64,000 nt of DNA, taken from contig NZ_LIUF01000001.1 of the NCBI RefSeq assembly GCF_001280425.1, forward strand, positions 288,867 to 352,866, in the 5' to 3' direction. A program made the translations under genes and the position numbers. Source of the DNA: Haloarcula rubripromontorii. Its GTDB lineage: Archaea > Halobacteriota > Halobacteria > Halobacteriales > Haloarculaceae. A model generated the notes under the pieces. It was given only the letters and a program-made list of their open reading frames with translations. It was not told where the DNA came from and did no database searches. Below are positions 16,039 through 25,709 of this stretch, in pieces (positions within the stretch are counted from its first letter, which is position 1; each line of letters opens with the position of its first letter).

Positions 16039-16965
16039 CTACTCGCTGACTTCCTGCCGCAGGTCGCCCAGCTGTGCCACACGCTCGGCGTGAGCGTTGT
16101 GCTGGTGGATGGACTCGTCGTTCGACTGTTTCATCGTCACGACGGCATCGTCCGGCAGGTCCGGGAACGTGTCGACGACACCCTCGGCGAGGGCGCGAAC
16201 GCAGTCCTCGACGAACTTGGCGTCCTTGTGGGCCTCGTAGGTCATGTGATCCTCGTCGGGCCGCTTCGCGAGGTTGTAGATGCGGGCGCTCATCGAATCC
16301 CGGGCGACTTCGATAAGTTCGTTCAGATCGACCTCAGGCGCGCCGTCGCTCTGGACGGTGAGCGTGGCGTGGCCGCGCTGTGAGTGACCGGCCTGTGGAT
16401 TGGTTTCGAGGAACTCCTCGATGACATCGTCTTCGACGTTGAGTTGCTGGAGCGTCTCACGGGCGCGGGAGGCTGACATCCCCTGTGAGCACGGACAGAC
16501 AGTCATCCCGGTGACACGGGCACCGATTTCCTCGCTCGTCCCGTCTTCGGTCGCTGTCGCCGAGGCAATGATATCGGCCGTCGACTGGGTAGCCATCCCC
16601 GACTCCGGCGTCTTCTCGTGTGTGACGTACTCGGCTTCCATCCGAACCTCGGCTTTCGTTGTATAATCGTGCTTCTCAAGCAGGAGTTCAGCGGCGTCAC
16701 CACAGACGTCCTCGACCCGGTAGGCCTCCTCCGAGACGGCGGTCTCCAGCGTTTCGTCGATGACCTCCATATTGCGGGACATGTCGGCACCCTTTCGCCA
16801 AGACGGCAGATCAACGAACACTTCGAACTCCGCCATGAGTACGATGGGGTCGCGGTCACGACGCCCCAGTTTAACGAGCTTCTCGACGCCCGTCACACCG
16901 ACGCGATTGAGACCGACCGTTACGTCCGGACTCGACGCCTGCACGTCCGGGAGTTGTTGACTCAT
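16039..16965 (-). CDS. mptA: GTP cyclohydrolase MptA (type IV)
   Basis: A 308-aa member of the COG1469/FolE2 family. MptA converts GTP to 7,8-dihydro-D-neopterin 2',3'-cyclic phosphate, the first step of archaeal pterin synthesis. In Haloferax, genetics links it to both folate-type pterins and archaeosine formation. Family signatures are present: the conserved Cys in [11 protein letters not shown] (~155), the His-rich [14 protein letters not shown] (~200), and the C-terminal [14 protein letters not shown] (~285). It starts at ATG 16,965 and is monocistronic, ending 150 bp from the TrmB gene. The archaeosine genes at 56-63 kb are downstream users of this pathway. Confidence 0.94.
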   Translation of the reverse strand: MSQQLPDVQASSPDVTVGLNRVGVTGVEKLVKLGRRDRDPIVLMAEFEVFVDLPSWRKGADMSRNMEVIDETLETAVSEEAYRVEDVCGDAAELLLEKHDYTTKAEVRMEAEYVTHEKTPESGMATQSTADIIASATATEDGTSEEIGARVTGMTVCPCSQGMSASRARETLQQLNVEDDVIEEFLETNPQAGHSQRGHATLTVQSDGAPEVDLNELIEVARDSMSARIYNLAKRPDEDHMTYEAHKDAKFVEDCVRALAEGVVDTFPDLPDDAVVTMKQSNDESIHQHNAHAERVAQLGDLRQEVSE

Positions 16966-17052
16966 TGCCCTCTCTATGGAAGAGAATCGGTTAGTGCTTT
17001 CGAAAGGGTGGGCGGGTCGCCGTGAGTCCCGAAGCGACCACTCCGAACCGGA

Positions 17053-17652
17053 TCAAAACTGTGTGCTGTCCGGCATTGACTCGTCCGTCTCAAAGTTCCG
17101 GAACAGCAACTCGAAATCAGTGGCATCGAACGAATCCGTGAGTTCGTCAAGTTCCGCACGGACTTCGGTAAGCTCGGTTCTCAGTGCAGTGAATTCCTCG
17201 CTCTCATCGAGGACAGCCTGTGGTTTCGACGATTCCAGTGCAGCGTATTTCGCCGTGAGCGAGTAGCACTCACGCAGGCGTTCCTCGTAATCGGCGTGCC
17301 GAAGCAACTGCTCGATTGTCTGGAAGAGGTCCTCCTTCGACACCGGTTTGAGGACGTAATCATCGAAGGGCATCTCGATGATATCAAAATCGGGGTCTAC
17401 TGCGGTCACCATCGCCACGCGTGTGTCGTAGCGTTTCTCACGGATCGCCGACAGTACCTCGTCGCCGGAGCGGTCTGGCATTCGCCGGTCTAACAGGACA
17501 ACATCGACTGTGGAATCCAGCTTCGAGAGGGCATCCTCACCGCTGTATGCCGTCTCGACTGTGTACAGGTCCCGTAACTGGTCCGTGTACACATCGGCCA
17601 CCGCTGGCTCGTCGTCGACAACGAGGATTGTCGCTCGCCGGCCCTTTGTCAT
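17053..17652 (-). CDS. HalX-domain response regulator
   Basis: A 199-aa regulator. Receiver domain at ~8-120: acid pair in VVDDEPA, phospho-acceptor Asp in VVLLDRRMPDRSG, conserved Lys in VLKPVSKED. The C-terminal HalX domain (~125-190) contains REC YSLTAKYAALE and a heptad-like stretch with LRTELTEVRAELDELTDSF, predicted to form a helical dimer. HalX proteins are haloarchaeal two-component outputs whose cognate kinases are usually unlinked; none is nearby. Divergence from neighbours suggests its own promoter. Confidence 0.92.
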   Translation of the reverse strand: MTKGRRATILVVDDEPAVADVYTDQLRDLYTVETAYSGEDALSKLDSTVDVVLLDRRMPDRSGDEVLSAIREKRYDTRVAMVTAVDPDFDIIEMPFDDYVLKPVSKEDLFQTIEQLLRHADYEERLRECYSLTAKYAALESSKPQAVLDESEEFTALRTELTEVRAELDELTDSFDATDFELLFRNFETDESMPDSTQF

Positions 17653-17725
17653 TAGCTAGCATGTTTACAACAGAATTGCAAAAGGATTCCGGCCATGTTT
17701 CCCGAGACGACCTGACTGAAAATGG

Positions 17726-18763
17726 TTACTGCCCGACGATGTCGTCGTATCGCGCCCCAGTCTGTTTGAGTGTCTCCGTCGAGTACAGTCGGTCGTGGTC
17801 GTACGGCAGGTGTTCGGTCGCGAGTTCGTCTATCTTCTGGTCGACAATGCCCGCTTCGCGCCCGTGAATCATGGTAAAGAGATTGTACTGCCAGTCCTGC
17901 TCCGGGCGGCGTGGCCGATGGTAGCAGAGCGTGACGTAGGGGAGTTCGCCGACTGCCTGTCCGCGCTCGTCAAGAGCGTCGTCCGGCACGTCCCAAACGA
18001 CCATGCAGTTGTTGTCGAAGCCGGTGACGATGTGATTCACCACACAGCCGATACGCTTGATACAGCCGGTTCGCTTGAGCCGTTTGATCGCCGAGAGTAC
18101 GTCCGACACGTCGGCATCGAGAGCGTCCGCCACGTTGCGGTAGGGTGTTGCGACAAGCGGGAAACCAGTCTGGATTTCGAGCAATAACTGCCGGTCCAGT
18201 TCTGAGAGGTCAGCGGCGGCATCTTCGCTTATGCGGGTCGCAGTGGCATCGGTCGTCTCTAGACTCTCCCGGGCGAACCGGTCCCCGTTGACAACCGGGA
18301 ACTCAAGATCGATGTAGTAGTCGGTCAACATCGGCAAGACGAGTACCGAACAACCGGTTCGCTCCTCGATCTCGGCGAGAATCTCGTCGCGCCGCTGTCG
18401 AGAGCCTGCAGTGACAACGAACCACATATTCCACTCGTGGTCGCGAGCGTAGTTGTGGTTCACCTGCCGGTACCCGTTGATTATCTCTGCGACCTCGTCG
18501 AACCGCTCTTCCGGAGCACTGACAGCCGCCAGCGTGGAAGAGCCGATGACCGGCGGATTGAGGACAGGGCCGAACCGACGGAAGATACCGTCGTCACGGA
18601 GCGTTTTGACCCGTTCGAGTGCTTCCCCCGCCGAGACTCCTAACGCGTCACCGACAGCCTCGAAGGGACGTTCCTGAATCGGGAAATCACTCTGGAACTC
18701 GTCGATGAGCGCAGCGTCTACCTCGTCGATCTGCTCGCGCCACTCACCCGACTTGAGACTCAT
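17726..18763 (-). CDS. Siroheme decarboxylase, AhbA-AhbB fusion
   Basis: A 345-aa tandem of two Lrp/AsnC-like units. Unit 1 (~8-165) has winged helix LIDEFQSDFPIQERPF, then NHNYARDHEWNMWFVV. Unit 2 (~185-345) has LLLEIQTGFPLVATPY, then LCYHRPRRPEQDWQYNLFTMIHG. These Arg/His and YNLF/NMWF blocks are the AhbA and AhbB active-site signatures, which decarboxylate siroheme to 12,18-didecarboxysiroheme in the archaeal alternative heme pathway. Many organisms encode the halves as two separate genes; here they are one polypeptide. The Asn-Met-Trp-Phe and Tyr-Asn-Leu-Phe motifs make a purely regulatory Lrp function unlikely. Confidence 0.88.
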   Translation of the reverse strand: MSLKSGEWREQIDEVDAALIDEFQSDFPIQERPFEAVGDALGVSAGEALERVKTLRDDGIFRRFGPVLNPPVIGSSTLAAVSAPEERFDEVAEIINGYRQVNHNYARDHEWNMWFVVTAGSRQRRDEILAEIEERTGCSVLVLPMLTDYYIDLEFPVVNGDRFARESLETTDATATRISEDAAADLSELDRQLLLEIQTGFPLVATPYRNVADALDADVSDVLSAIKRLKRTGCIKRIGCVVNHIVTGFDNNCMVVWDVPDDALDERGQAVGELPYVTLCYHRPRRPEQDWQYNLFTMIHGREAGIVDQKIDELATEHLPYDHDRLYSTETLKQTGARYDDIVGQ

Positions 18764-18872
18764 TGTATTTGATTAGGAGTGTAGTCGTGTATCCCTTTCG
18801 GGAAGGCGGTCGGTTCCCACAAATTGAGAACGAAACGCAGGGGCTTTTGAACTCTGGCCCGAACACGTTTCC

Positions 18873-19958
18873 ATGGCGCAAGCGACCCGGGAGTACGGCG
18901 AATGGCCGCTCAAACGACTCATGACGGAAGTCGTCGGCTCCGGTCACAAATCGGCCGACGATATGTCCCGCACGCAGGCCCGGGAGGCGTTCCAGCGCAT
19001 CCTCGGCGGCGAACCCGACCACACGACGCTCGGTGCGTTCTGGCTCGCCAACCGCTGGAAACGCAACACCCCCGAGGAACTGGGTGCGTACGTCGACGTG
19101 ATGTCCGAGGAGTCGGTCGAGACAGCCACGCCGGACGCTGATCCGGTCGACTGCGGAGCCAACTACGACGGCAAGGGCCGGTCGGCGATTCTCGGCGTCG
19201 GTGCGGGCGTCGTCGCCGCCGCCGCCGGCACACCCGTTGTCGTCCACTCCGGCGACCGCGTCCCGACGCAGAAGCAGGACGCCTACAAGCACGTCTTGGA
19301 CGAACTCGGCGTCCGAACCGAAATCGAGCCGAGCGAGAGCGCCGACATGGTCGACGAGGTCGGCTTCGGCTTCTACTACCAGCCCGCGTTCAACCCCGGT
19401 ATCGACGCCCTGTTCGACCGCCGCGACCAGATGGGCGTCCGGACCTTCGTCAACACCGTCGAGACCCTGGCGAACCCAGCCGACGCCAGCGTCCACCTCG
19501 GCAGTTTCTACCACCTAGCCTTCGCGAAGAAGATGGTCCGCACGCTCAAGGAGTCCGAGACCACGTCCGTCGAGCGCGCCCTGTTCTTCCAGGGGATGGA
19601 AGGCTACGACGACGTCCGCCCCGGCGAGACCATCGTCGCCGAATGGCCCGTCACCGGCGACGAATCCGACGACGAAGACATCGCCGACTTCGAAATCCGC
19701 ACCGGCGAGTACGGCATGGACATCGAGAGCGAGGACCTGCAGGTCGAGGACGTGGCCGGGGAATCAGCGGCGATAACTGAGGCCGTGCTGGCCGGCGAGC
19801 GCGAGGACGGCTTCGCCGACGCTGTCGCGCTCAACGCCGCCCTCCGCATCTACGCCCGCGAAGACGCCGACAGCATTCAGGACGGGCTTGAGCAGGCCCG
19901 CGGCGCGATTGCCGACGGCAGTGCAGCGGACACACTCGACGACCTCCGGGCCTTCTAA
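18873..19958 (+). CDS. TrpD-like (anthranilate phosphoribosyltransferase family) protein
   Basis: A 361-aa member of the glycosyl transferase 3 family. N-terminal helical domain (~10-80: WPLKRLMTEVVGSGHKSADD) and an alpha/beta body. The PRPP-binding GTGGD loop of true TrpD is not seen; the corresponding stretch reads ANYDGKGRSAILGVGAG. The SGDR motif is present (VVVHSGDRVPT), as are YYQPAFNPG and acidic insertions. No other trp genes are adjacent. It is probably a TrpD2-like paralogue, perhaps nucleic-acid binding or with another phosphoribosyl acceptor, rather than the tryptophan enzyme. Confidence 0.75.
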   Translation: MAQATREYGEWPLKRLMTEVVGSGHKSADDMSRTQAREAFQRILGGEPDHTTLGAFWLANRWKRNTPEELGAYVDVMSEESVETATPDADPVDCGANYDGKGRSAILGVGAGVVAAAAGTPVVVHSGDRVPTQKQDAYKHVLDELGVRTEIEPSESADMVDEVGFGFYYQPAFNPGIDALFDRRDQMGVRTFVNTVETLANPADASVHLGSFYHLAFAKKMVRTLKESETTSVERALFFQGMEGYDDVRPGETIVAEWPVTGDESDDEDIADFEIRTGEYGMDIESEDLQVEDVAGESAAITEAVLAGEREDGFADAVALNAALRIYAREDADSIQDGLEQARGAIADGSAADTLDDLRAF

Positions 19959-20009
19959 TCCGGCGACGACGAGCAGAGCGGAACCCACTTCTACCGAGCA
20001 GGCGAAGAG

Positions 20010-20948
20010 ATGTCGATGGGACAACACGCTAGCGCTCGTGACAGCACTGCGTGGACGGTACCCGCATCGGAGACGCCCGGAGTCCACGAGCTGGCCGACA
20101 CCAACGGTGTCAGGCTCCACACCGTGACCGCTGGCCCACCGGACGGCGACCTCGTCGTCCTGTTGCACGGTTTTCCGGAGTTCTGGTACGCCTGGAAACA
20201 CCAGATACCGGCGCTCGCAGACGCCGGCTACCGTGTGGTCGCGCCGGACCTCCGGGGCTACAACCACTCGGACAAGCCCGACGGCGTCGCCGCCTACCAC
20301 ATCGACGAACTGGTCGCCGACGTGGCGGGCCTCGTCTCGGAACTCGGCCGCGAGCAGGCCCACATCGTCGGTCACGACTGGGGCGGCGTCGTCGCCTGGC
20401 AGGCCGCCATTGACCGGCCGGAGGTAGTCGACCAACTCGCCGTCCTGAATGCGCCCCACCCGTCGGCATACGAGCGCGAACTCCGCTGCTCGGCCGACCA
20501 GTTACTTCGGTCCTGGTACGTGCTGTTCTTTCAGCTTCCCGTCCTTCCCGAGGCTAGCCTCCGCTGGAACGATTTCACCATGCTGGAGCGTATCCTGACT
20601 GACGGGCCATCCCGACCCGACGCCTTCACCGAGACCGACGTGCGTCGGTACAAGCGGGCACTCGGGCAGCCGGGCGCACGCACAGCAGCAGTTAACTACT
20701 ACCGGGCGCTCGCCCGTCGGAACGCAAAGCTGACGCTCACTGCGGGCGGCGTCGGGGACCGTCCAGTGACAGCGTCAACGCTCCTTATCTGGGGCGTCCA
20801 GGACGACGCGCTCTCGCTTGCGCTGACGCAGGACCTCGACGAGTGGGTCCCGGACTGTCGAGTCGAGCGGCTCCCGGCGGCAAGCCACTGGGTTCAGTTC
20901 GATGCCCCCGAGCGGGTATCGGACCTACTGCTGTCACACTTACCGTAG
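20010..20948 (+). CDS. Alpha/beta hydrolase, epoxide-hydrolase/haloalkane-dehalogenase type
   Basis: A 312-aa protein. Oxyanion-hole motif LLHGFPEFWYAW (~52-63), DLRGYNHSDKP, and nucleophile elbow GHDWGG with Asp as nucleophile (~119), the pattern of soluble epoxide hydrolases and dehalogenases rather than Ser esterases. The acid is probably in LIWGVQDDAL (~268) and the catalytic His in PAASHWVQFDAP (~296). Cap domain ~140-250. It lies 51 bp after the TrpD-like gene on the same strand. The natural substrate is unknown. Confidence 0.88.
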   Translation: MSMGQHASARDSTAWTVPASETPGVHELADTNGVRLHTVTAGPPDGDLVVLLHGFPEFWYAWKHQIPALADAGYRVVAPDLRGYNHSDKPDGVAAYHIDELVADVAGLVSELGREQAHIVGHDWGGVVAWQAAIDRPEVVDQLAVLNAPHPSAYERELRCSADQLLRSWYVLFFQLPVLPEASLRWNDFTMLERILTDGPSRPDAFTETDVRRYKRALGQPGARTAAVNYYRALARRNAKLTLTAGGVGDRPVTASTLLIWGVQDDALSLALTQDLDEWVPDCRVERLPAASHWVQFDAPERVSDLLLSHLP

Positions 20949-21115
20949 CCGCAGAATAGCGAACAGCCGACACTCTCCGGCGCGTGGCGGCGTGTCGGAC
21001 ACCCGCTGGACGCCACGCGGTCACTCGTCAGGACATGGTGGGGGTGGCCCCGTTCCGATACTTGAACCCTCGGTCAGTGGGCAGGCTTTTCTGCCGGGCT
21101 TCCTTCCGACCGAGT

Positions 21116-21664
21116 ATGAGCGACCTGACTGCGACCCTCCACACGACAGAGGGCGACATCGAAGTCGAACTGTACGACGAGCGCGTGCCGACCACCGTCG
21201 AGAACTTCGTCGGCCTGGCCGAAGGGGCCAACGACTACGACGGGACCGAGATCGCTCCGGGAACCGGCGCGTGGGAAGACCCCGAATCCGGCGAGAAGCG
21301 GATCGATCCGCTGTACACCGACATCGACATCCACCGCATCATCGAGGACTTCATGATCCAGATGGGGGACCCGACCGGCACCGGCCGCGGCGGCCCCGGC
21401 TACTCCTTCGACGACGAGTTCCACGACGACCTCACCCACGATGGACCGGGCGTTCTCAGCATGGCCAACAGCGGCCCGAACACCAACGGTTCGCAGTTCT
21501 TCATCACACTCGACGCCCAGCCGCACCTCGACGGCAAACACGCCGTCTTCGGGAAGGTCATCGACGGGATGGAGGTCGTCGAGTCCATCGGCAGCGTCGA
21601 CACCGACCGCAACGACGCGCCGACCGAGGAGATGCTGCTCGAATCGGTCGACATCCACCGATAA
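21116..21664 (+). CDS. Cyclophilin-type peptidyl-prolyl cis-trans isomerase
   Basis: A 182-aa cytoplasmic cyclophilin catalysing X-Pro isomerisation. The ATG at 21,116 gives the usual [19 protein letters not shown] start. Core motifs: [53 protein letters not shown] ~25-residue acidic insert between EGANDY and IHRII, containing a Trp-Glu-Asp stretch, is common in haloarchaeal members. No signal peptide. Confidence 0.95.
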   Translation: MSDLTATLHTTEGDIEVELYDERVPTTVENFVGLAEGANDYDGTEIAPGTGAWEDPESGEKRIDPLYTDIDIHRIIEDFMIQMGDPTGTGRGGPGYSFDDEFHDDLTHDGPGVLSMANSGPNTNGSQFFITLDAQPHLDGKHAVFGKVIDGMEVVESIGSVDTDRNDAPTEEMLLESVDIHR

Positions 21665-21685
21665 GCGCGCCGGCAGCGAGACGAC

Positions 21686-24007
21686 TTAGTTCCAGTCGGG
21701 GCTGGACCCCTGTTTCCGGCCCGACCGCGATAGCCGCTTTCTGAGGTACCGCGTGACTGGGAACAGCCGCTCGCTCAGCCGGCCGGAGACACCGGTCTGG
21801 CTGGCGTAGACGAGGACCGGCACGTCCCGGTCAGCGGCCAGCGCGATGACCTCGTCGGGCGTGCTGCCGAACAGGGCCTGCCTGAGCCAGCGGTCCCGCG
21901 ACGCACCGATGACCAGCACGCCGCCGTTCTCCGCCGCGGTCTCGACGAGGCCGTCCGCGACGGTGCCGGCCCGGACGTTGTGGACCTGGGTCGTCTCGAC
22001 GCCTTCGAGTGCATCGAGCGTCGTCCCCGACGCCTCGTTTGCTCCCTCGTCGTCGGTGCTGACGTTGATGAGGTGGAGGTCGCTCCCCAGTTGCCCGAGC
22101 GCGTTCACGAGCGGGAGTACGGCCTGATGGTGGGGGCCGCCGCCCGCGCCGATGTTGATGACGTCGAGGTCGTCCGCGGCCGCGGTCTTGTCGGCGAAGA
22201 ACACGTCGCAGGGCGCTTCGCGCTCGACGGTCTCGGTCACGTCCTGATGGCGTTCGGGATACCCCATGAGGATGAGGTCGGCGTCGTCGTCACGCGCCGT
22301 CTGAAGGATGTCGAAGGCCACGTCGCGGCAGGTGTGCCCCTCGATGAGGAGGTCGACGCCGTAGTCGTCTCCCAGTTCCGACCGGATGCGTTCGGTGCGT
22401 GCCTTCGCGGTGTCCTGCACGGATTCCCAGGGCGTCTGGTCGGGCACCTGCGTCACGTTGAGGACGTGGACGACGGGGTCCTCGTCGGACACCTTCGCGA
22501 GCGCCGCCGCGAGTTCGACGTAGCGAGCGGCCCGGCCCGGGCGGGCGATGGGCACGAGGACGCGGAAGCCGCCAGTCTCGGCGGTCGCCTCAGCCCCCGC
22601 GGCACTCGCCGCTGGAGTCTCCGGGACCACCTCGCGAAGCAGGTCCTCGGTCTCCGGCGCGCCGCCCCAGGCGAGGTACACGACGACCATTGCGCCCGTC
22701 AGTACGAGCCCGGTCACGACACCTTTCGGCGGGAGGTTGTAGATGAGTCCGAGGTTCGCCAGCACACCGATGACGGGGACCACCGGGACGCCGGGGACGC
22801 GAAAGCCCCGCGTGATATCCGGGAACCGCCGGCGGGAGTAAATGAGCGCGACGTTGACGACGGCAAGCGGCAACAGGAGGTTCAGCGTCGCGAAGCCGGT
22901 CAGGGCGTTCAGCCCCAGGTGGAGGCCGAGGCCGGCGAGCAGTCCGCCCTCGGCGGGGAACAGCGCAATGAAGAACACGATGAGCGCGACGATAGTCGCT
23001 GTCGCGGTCGCCACGCTCCAAGAGGGCGTCCCGTAGTCGGGGTGGATGCGGGAGAACCGCCGGGGGGCCTGCCCGCGGGTGCCCATCAAGGAGCCGATGC
23101 TGCTGGCGGCGAGTATCGACGCGTTCGAGGCCGACACCATCGAGAAGATGGCCCCGGCCACGATGAGGCTCTCGCCGATGCTCCCGAGGAACGAGGCGGC
23201 GACCCGGCCCATCGCCGTCTCGCCCTCCTGTGCGATGACCTCCGCGGGAATCGGGGAGTTCACCATCGCGATGATGACGAACGCGTAGAGGACGGTGACC
23301 GTGACGATGCTCGCGGCGATGGCCCGTGGGACAGTCCGCTTCGGCTCGATTATCTCGCCCGCGCTGGCCGCGATGGCAGAGAAGCCGAAGAACGTGATGA
23401 ACGCCAGCGCAGAGATAGTAAGGATGTCGACGGGGCCGCCGCCGAAGTTTCCGGCGAACTTACCGACAGCCACCGACGGCCCGCGGAAGGCGAATGCGCC
23501 GCCGATGAACGCGAGCAGGACGGCGACCTTCGCGCCCGTGACGAGGAGCTGGAAGCTCCCGCTCTCCTCGGTTCCGCGGGCGTTGAGAACGCCGAGCAGG
23601 ACCGCAGTCGCCACGCCGGCGGTCCCGTGTGGCAGGAAGTGAAGCGACTCGGGGAGGAGGAAACGGACGACCCACTCGTCCATCGTCGCGAGGTAGAAGG
23701 CCGTCGTCCCGGTGTAGCCGAGAAACAGCGACATCCCGATGCTGTATGTCAGCAGGTCCCGGTCCTCGAAGGTCCGCGAACAGAAGAGGTAGCCGCCGCC
23801 GTTCTCTGAGTAGACCGACGCGAACTCGGAGTACGCGGCGGCGGTGACGCCAGCGATGACGGCGGCGATGACGAACGCGATGACGGCGCTCGACCCGATT
23901 GCTGCGACGGCGGTGCCGGACAGCGAGAAGATGCCGGCCGCTATCATCGTCCCCAGCCCGATTGCGAACGCGATTTTGAAATCCAGCGTTCGAGTGTGTT
24001 CGACCAT
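21686..24007 (-). CDS. APC-family amino acid permease fused to two UspA domains
   Basis: A 773-aa protein. Residues ~1-440 form about 12 TM helices of the APC superfamily (start FKIAFAIGLGTMIAAGIFSLSG with the GxG-type substrate loop; GFSAIAASAGEIIEPKRTVP). The C-terminal ~300 residues are cytoplasmic and contain two universal stress protein domains (~470-615 beginning RVLVPIARPGRAAR, and ~625-745 ending VPVLVYASQTG). USP domains bind ATP or sense stress, suggesting energy- or stress-controlled uptake of (probably cationic) amino acids. Such APC-USP fusions are frequent in haloarchaea. It ends 22 bp from the cyclophilin gene, which is convergent. Confidence 0.9.
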   Translation of the reverse strand: MVEHTRTLDFKIAFAIGLGTMIAAGIFSLSGTAVAAIGSSAVIAFVIAAVIAGVTAAAYSEFASVYSENGGGYLFCSRTFEDRDLLTYSIGMSLFLGYTGTTAFYLATMDEWVVRFLLPESLHFLPHGTAGVATAVLLGVLNARGTEESGSFQLLVTGAKVAVLLAFIGGAFAFRGPSVAVGKFAGNFGGGPVDILTISALAFITFFGFSAIAASAGEIIEPKRTVPRAIAASIVTVTVLYAFVIIAMVNSPIPAEVIAQEGETAMGRVAASFLGSIGESLIVAGAIFSMVSASNASILAASSIGSLMGTRGQAPRRFSRIHPDYGTPSWSVATATATIVALIVFFIALFPAEGGLLAGLGLHLGLNALTGFATLNLLLPLAVVNVALIYSRRRFPDITRGFRVPGVPVVPVIGVLANLGLIYNLPPKGVVTGLVLTGAMVVVYLAWGGAPETEDLLREVVPETPAASAAGAEATAETGGFRVLVPIARPGRAARYVELAAALAKVSDEDPVVHVLNVTQVPDQTPWESVQDTAKARTERIRSELGDDYGVDLLIEGHTCRDVAFDILQTARDDDADLILMGYPERHQDVTETVEREAPCDVFFADKTAAADDLDVINIGAGGGPHHQAVLPLVNALGQLGSDLHLINVSTDDEGANEASGTTLDALEGVETTQVHNVRAGTVADGLVETAAENGGVLVIGASRDRWLRQALFGSTPDEVIALAADRDVPVLVYASQTGVSGRLSERLFPVTRYLRKRLSRSGRKQGSSPDWN

Positions 24008-24276
24008 TCGTCTGGCGACTGATTACCCCAGTTGATACGTAATAGTATCGTTCAGGCGATTCTCCGAACACCCGTTTTCGTCCGGTTTTCGGTAGGGGAC
24101 GCCGCCGCGTCAGCCCTGCTTACCACCAGAGCAGGCCACTGGCGGTCGAAACGCGCGACACCACCAGAGCGCGCTTTCGGGAGCCCCTACCCGCTTCGTC
24201 ATCGCGCCGGGTCGAGACGCCGCCGGACTCCCGGAACGGGATACTGCTATAGGGCCGGCGGCCGAAGCCGCCGACA

Positions 24277-25062
24277 GTGGCACACGTCGAGCGACTCACC
24301 GTCTACCCCGTCAAGGCGCTGGACGGCATGGACTTCGAATCGGTAGCGATCCGCCCGGGCGGGACGCTGGCCCACGACCGCGAGTTCGCCATGTTCGACG
24401 CCGGTGGCGACGTGGTCAACGGGAAGCGGACCGACCGCGTCCACGACATCGACACCGGGTACGACCCCGAGGCGGGGACGCTCTCTGTCACGACCGACGA
24501 CGACAGCGCGTCGTTCGACCTCCGGGAGGAGCGCGGCCGCTCGCAGGCGGCCGACTGGCTCGGCGCGTTCTTCGACGTAGACCTGACCGTCGAGCGCGAC
24601 GAGACGCTGGGCTACGTCGACCGCCGCGAGATGGGACCGTCGGTCATCAGCACCGCGACGCTGGAGACCGTGGCGTCGTGGTTCGACGACGTGACCGTCG
24701 ACGGACTGCGCCGGCGACTCCGGGCGAACGTCGAGGTCGGCGGGGTCCCGGCGTTCTGGGAAGACCGCTTTGTCGGCGCGGACGCCCCCGCGTTTCGGGC
24801 CGGCGGCGTCCGCTTCGAAGGGGTGACACCCTGTGGCCGCTGTGTGGTCCCACAGCGGGACCCCGACACCGGCGAGGAAACCACGGGGTTCCGGGAGCAA
24901 TTCATCGAACGCCGGCAAGAGACGTTCCCGGAGTGGGCCGACCGGGACGCCTTCGATCACTTCTATACCCTGATGCTCATCGCCCGCGTCCCCGAGGCCG
25001 ACCGCGGCGCGGAACTGGCCGTCGGAGACTCCGTCGAGGTCGTGCCGGCAGCCGAGACGTAG
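24277..25062 (+). CDS. MOSC-domain protein
   Basis: A 261-aa protein from a GTG at 24,277. N-terminal beta-barrel-like MOSC_N (~1-110: VERLTVYPVKALDGM, LAHDREFAMFDAG) and C-terminal MOSC (~125-255) with the conserved Cys region GVTPCGRCVVPQRDP. MOSC domains occur in Moco sulfurases and mARC-type reductases and handle sulfur transfer to molybdenum centres. The protein resembles the single-chain mARC-like family. Ferredoxin follows after 57 bp on the same strand, so a redox partnership is possible. Confidence 0.88.
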   Translation: MAHVERLTVYPVKALDGMDFESVAIRPGGTLAHDREFAMFDAGGDVVNGKRTDRVHDIDTGYDPEAGTLSVTTDDDSASFDLREERGRSQAADWLGAFFDVDLTVERDETLGYVDRREMGPSVISTATLETVASWFDDVTVDGLRRRLRANVEVGGVPAFWEDRFVGADAPAFRAGGVRFEGVTPCGRCVVPQRDPDTGEETTGFREQFIERRQETFPEWADRDAFDHFYTLMLIARVPEADRGAELAVGDSVEVVPAAET

Positions 25063-25119
25063 CGAGTCTTTGACCGCGAGACCGACAATCGAAAGGTGGT
25101 CCATCTCGAACAGGGCATA

Positions 25120-25461
25120 ATGGCAGACGCGGACGACCACGTCGATCCGAGCGAGTTCGGCGAACAGGACGGCCCCCCAATCGAGGAGAAGCCCTACAAG
25201 ATCATCTTCGAGGCCAACAAGTGCTTCGGGGCGGGCAAGTGCGCCGAGAAGTCGCGTAACTGGACCCTCGACTTGGATACTGGCATCGCCAAGCCCGAGA
25301 CCTACTTTATCGACGAATCGGATCTGGATCACAACATCGCGGCCGCAGAGGCCTGTCCGGCGAAGAAAGACCGGGGCATCATCCACGTCATCGACCGGCG
25401 GACGAACGAGGAGATCGCCCCGGACCCGAACGGCGACGGGACACTCTCCGTCGACTGGTAG
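25120..25461 (+). CDS. Ferredoxin (single cluster, three visible Cys)
   Basis: A 113-aa acidic protein; ATG 25,120. Cluster ligands KCFGAGKC (two Cys separated by five residues) and, ~45 residues later, EACPAKK. Only three ligand Cys are seen, as in monocluster [3Fe-4S] ferredoxins, which often serve P450s. Acidic N- and C-termini are typical of halophilic electron carriers. It is downstream of the MOSC gene, probably co-transcribed. Partner candidates: the MOSC protein or the P450 at 12-13 kb. Confidence 0.85.
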   Translation: MADADDHVDPSEFGEQDGPPIEEKPYKIIFEANKCFGAGKCAEKSRNWTLDLDTGIAKPETYFIDESDLDHNIAAAEACPAKKDRGIIHVIDRRTNEEIAPDPNGDGTLSVDW

Positions 25462-25709
25462 CGCAGTTTCTAATAGCGGCAGTTTTACCACCACCTATCA
25501 GTCCGCGTAGACACCGGTGCGCGCTGTCAATGCTACCGAGAATTCAGTGCGAGAAGGCAAAACTCCAGAATACAGAAAACAGCCGTCGCAGTATATATCA
25601 TGTAAGATTACTATAGATAATAAACTGAATTTCTTCATGCGAGCAGTTTAATATTTCAAGCTACTGTATGACATAACTTCTATTTGTGGGGGGCAATTTG
25701 GGTATCAAT

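Noticed and set aside
17726..18763. Pure Lrp/AsnC transcription regulator
   Set aside because: The paired NMWF and YNLF blocks are those of siroheme decarboxylases.
21980..23809. 609-codon plus-strand frame
   Set aside because: A shadow of the APC-USP gene; Arg/Asp/Gly repetitive composition and no domain.
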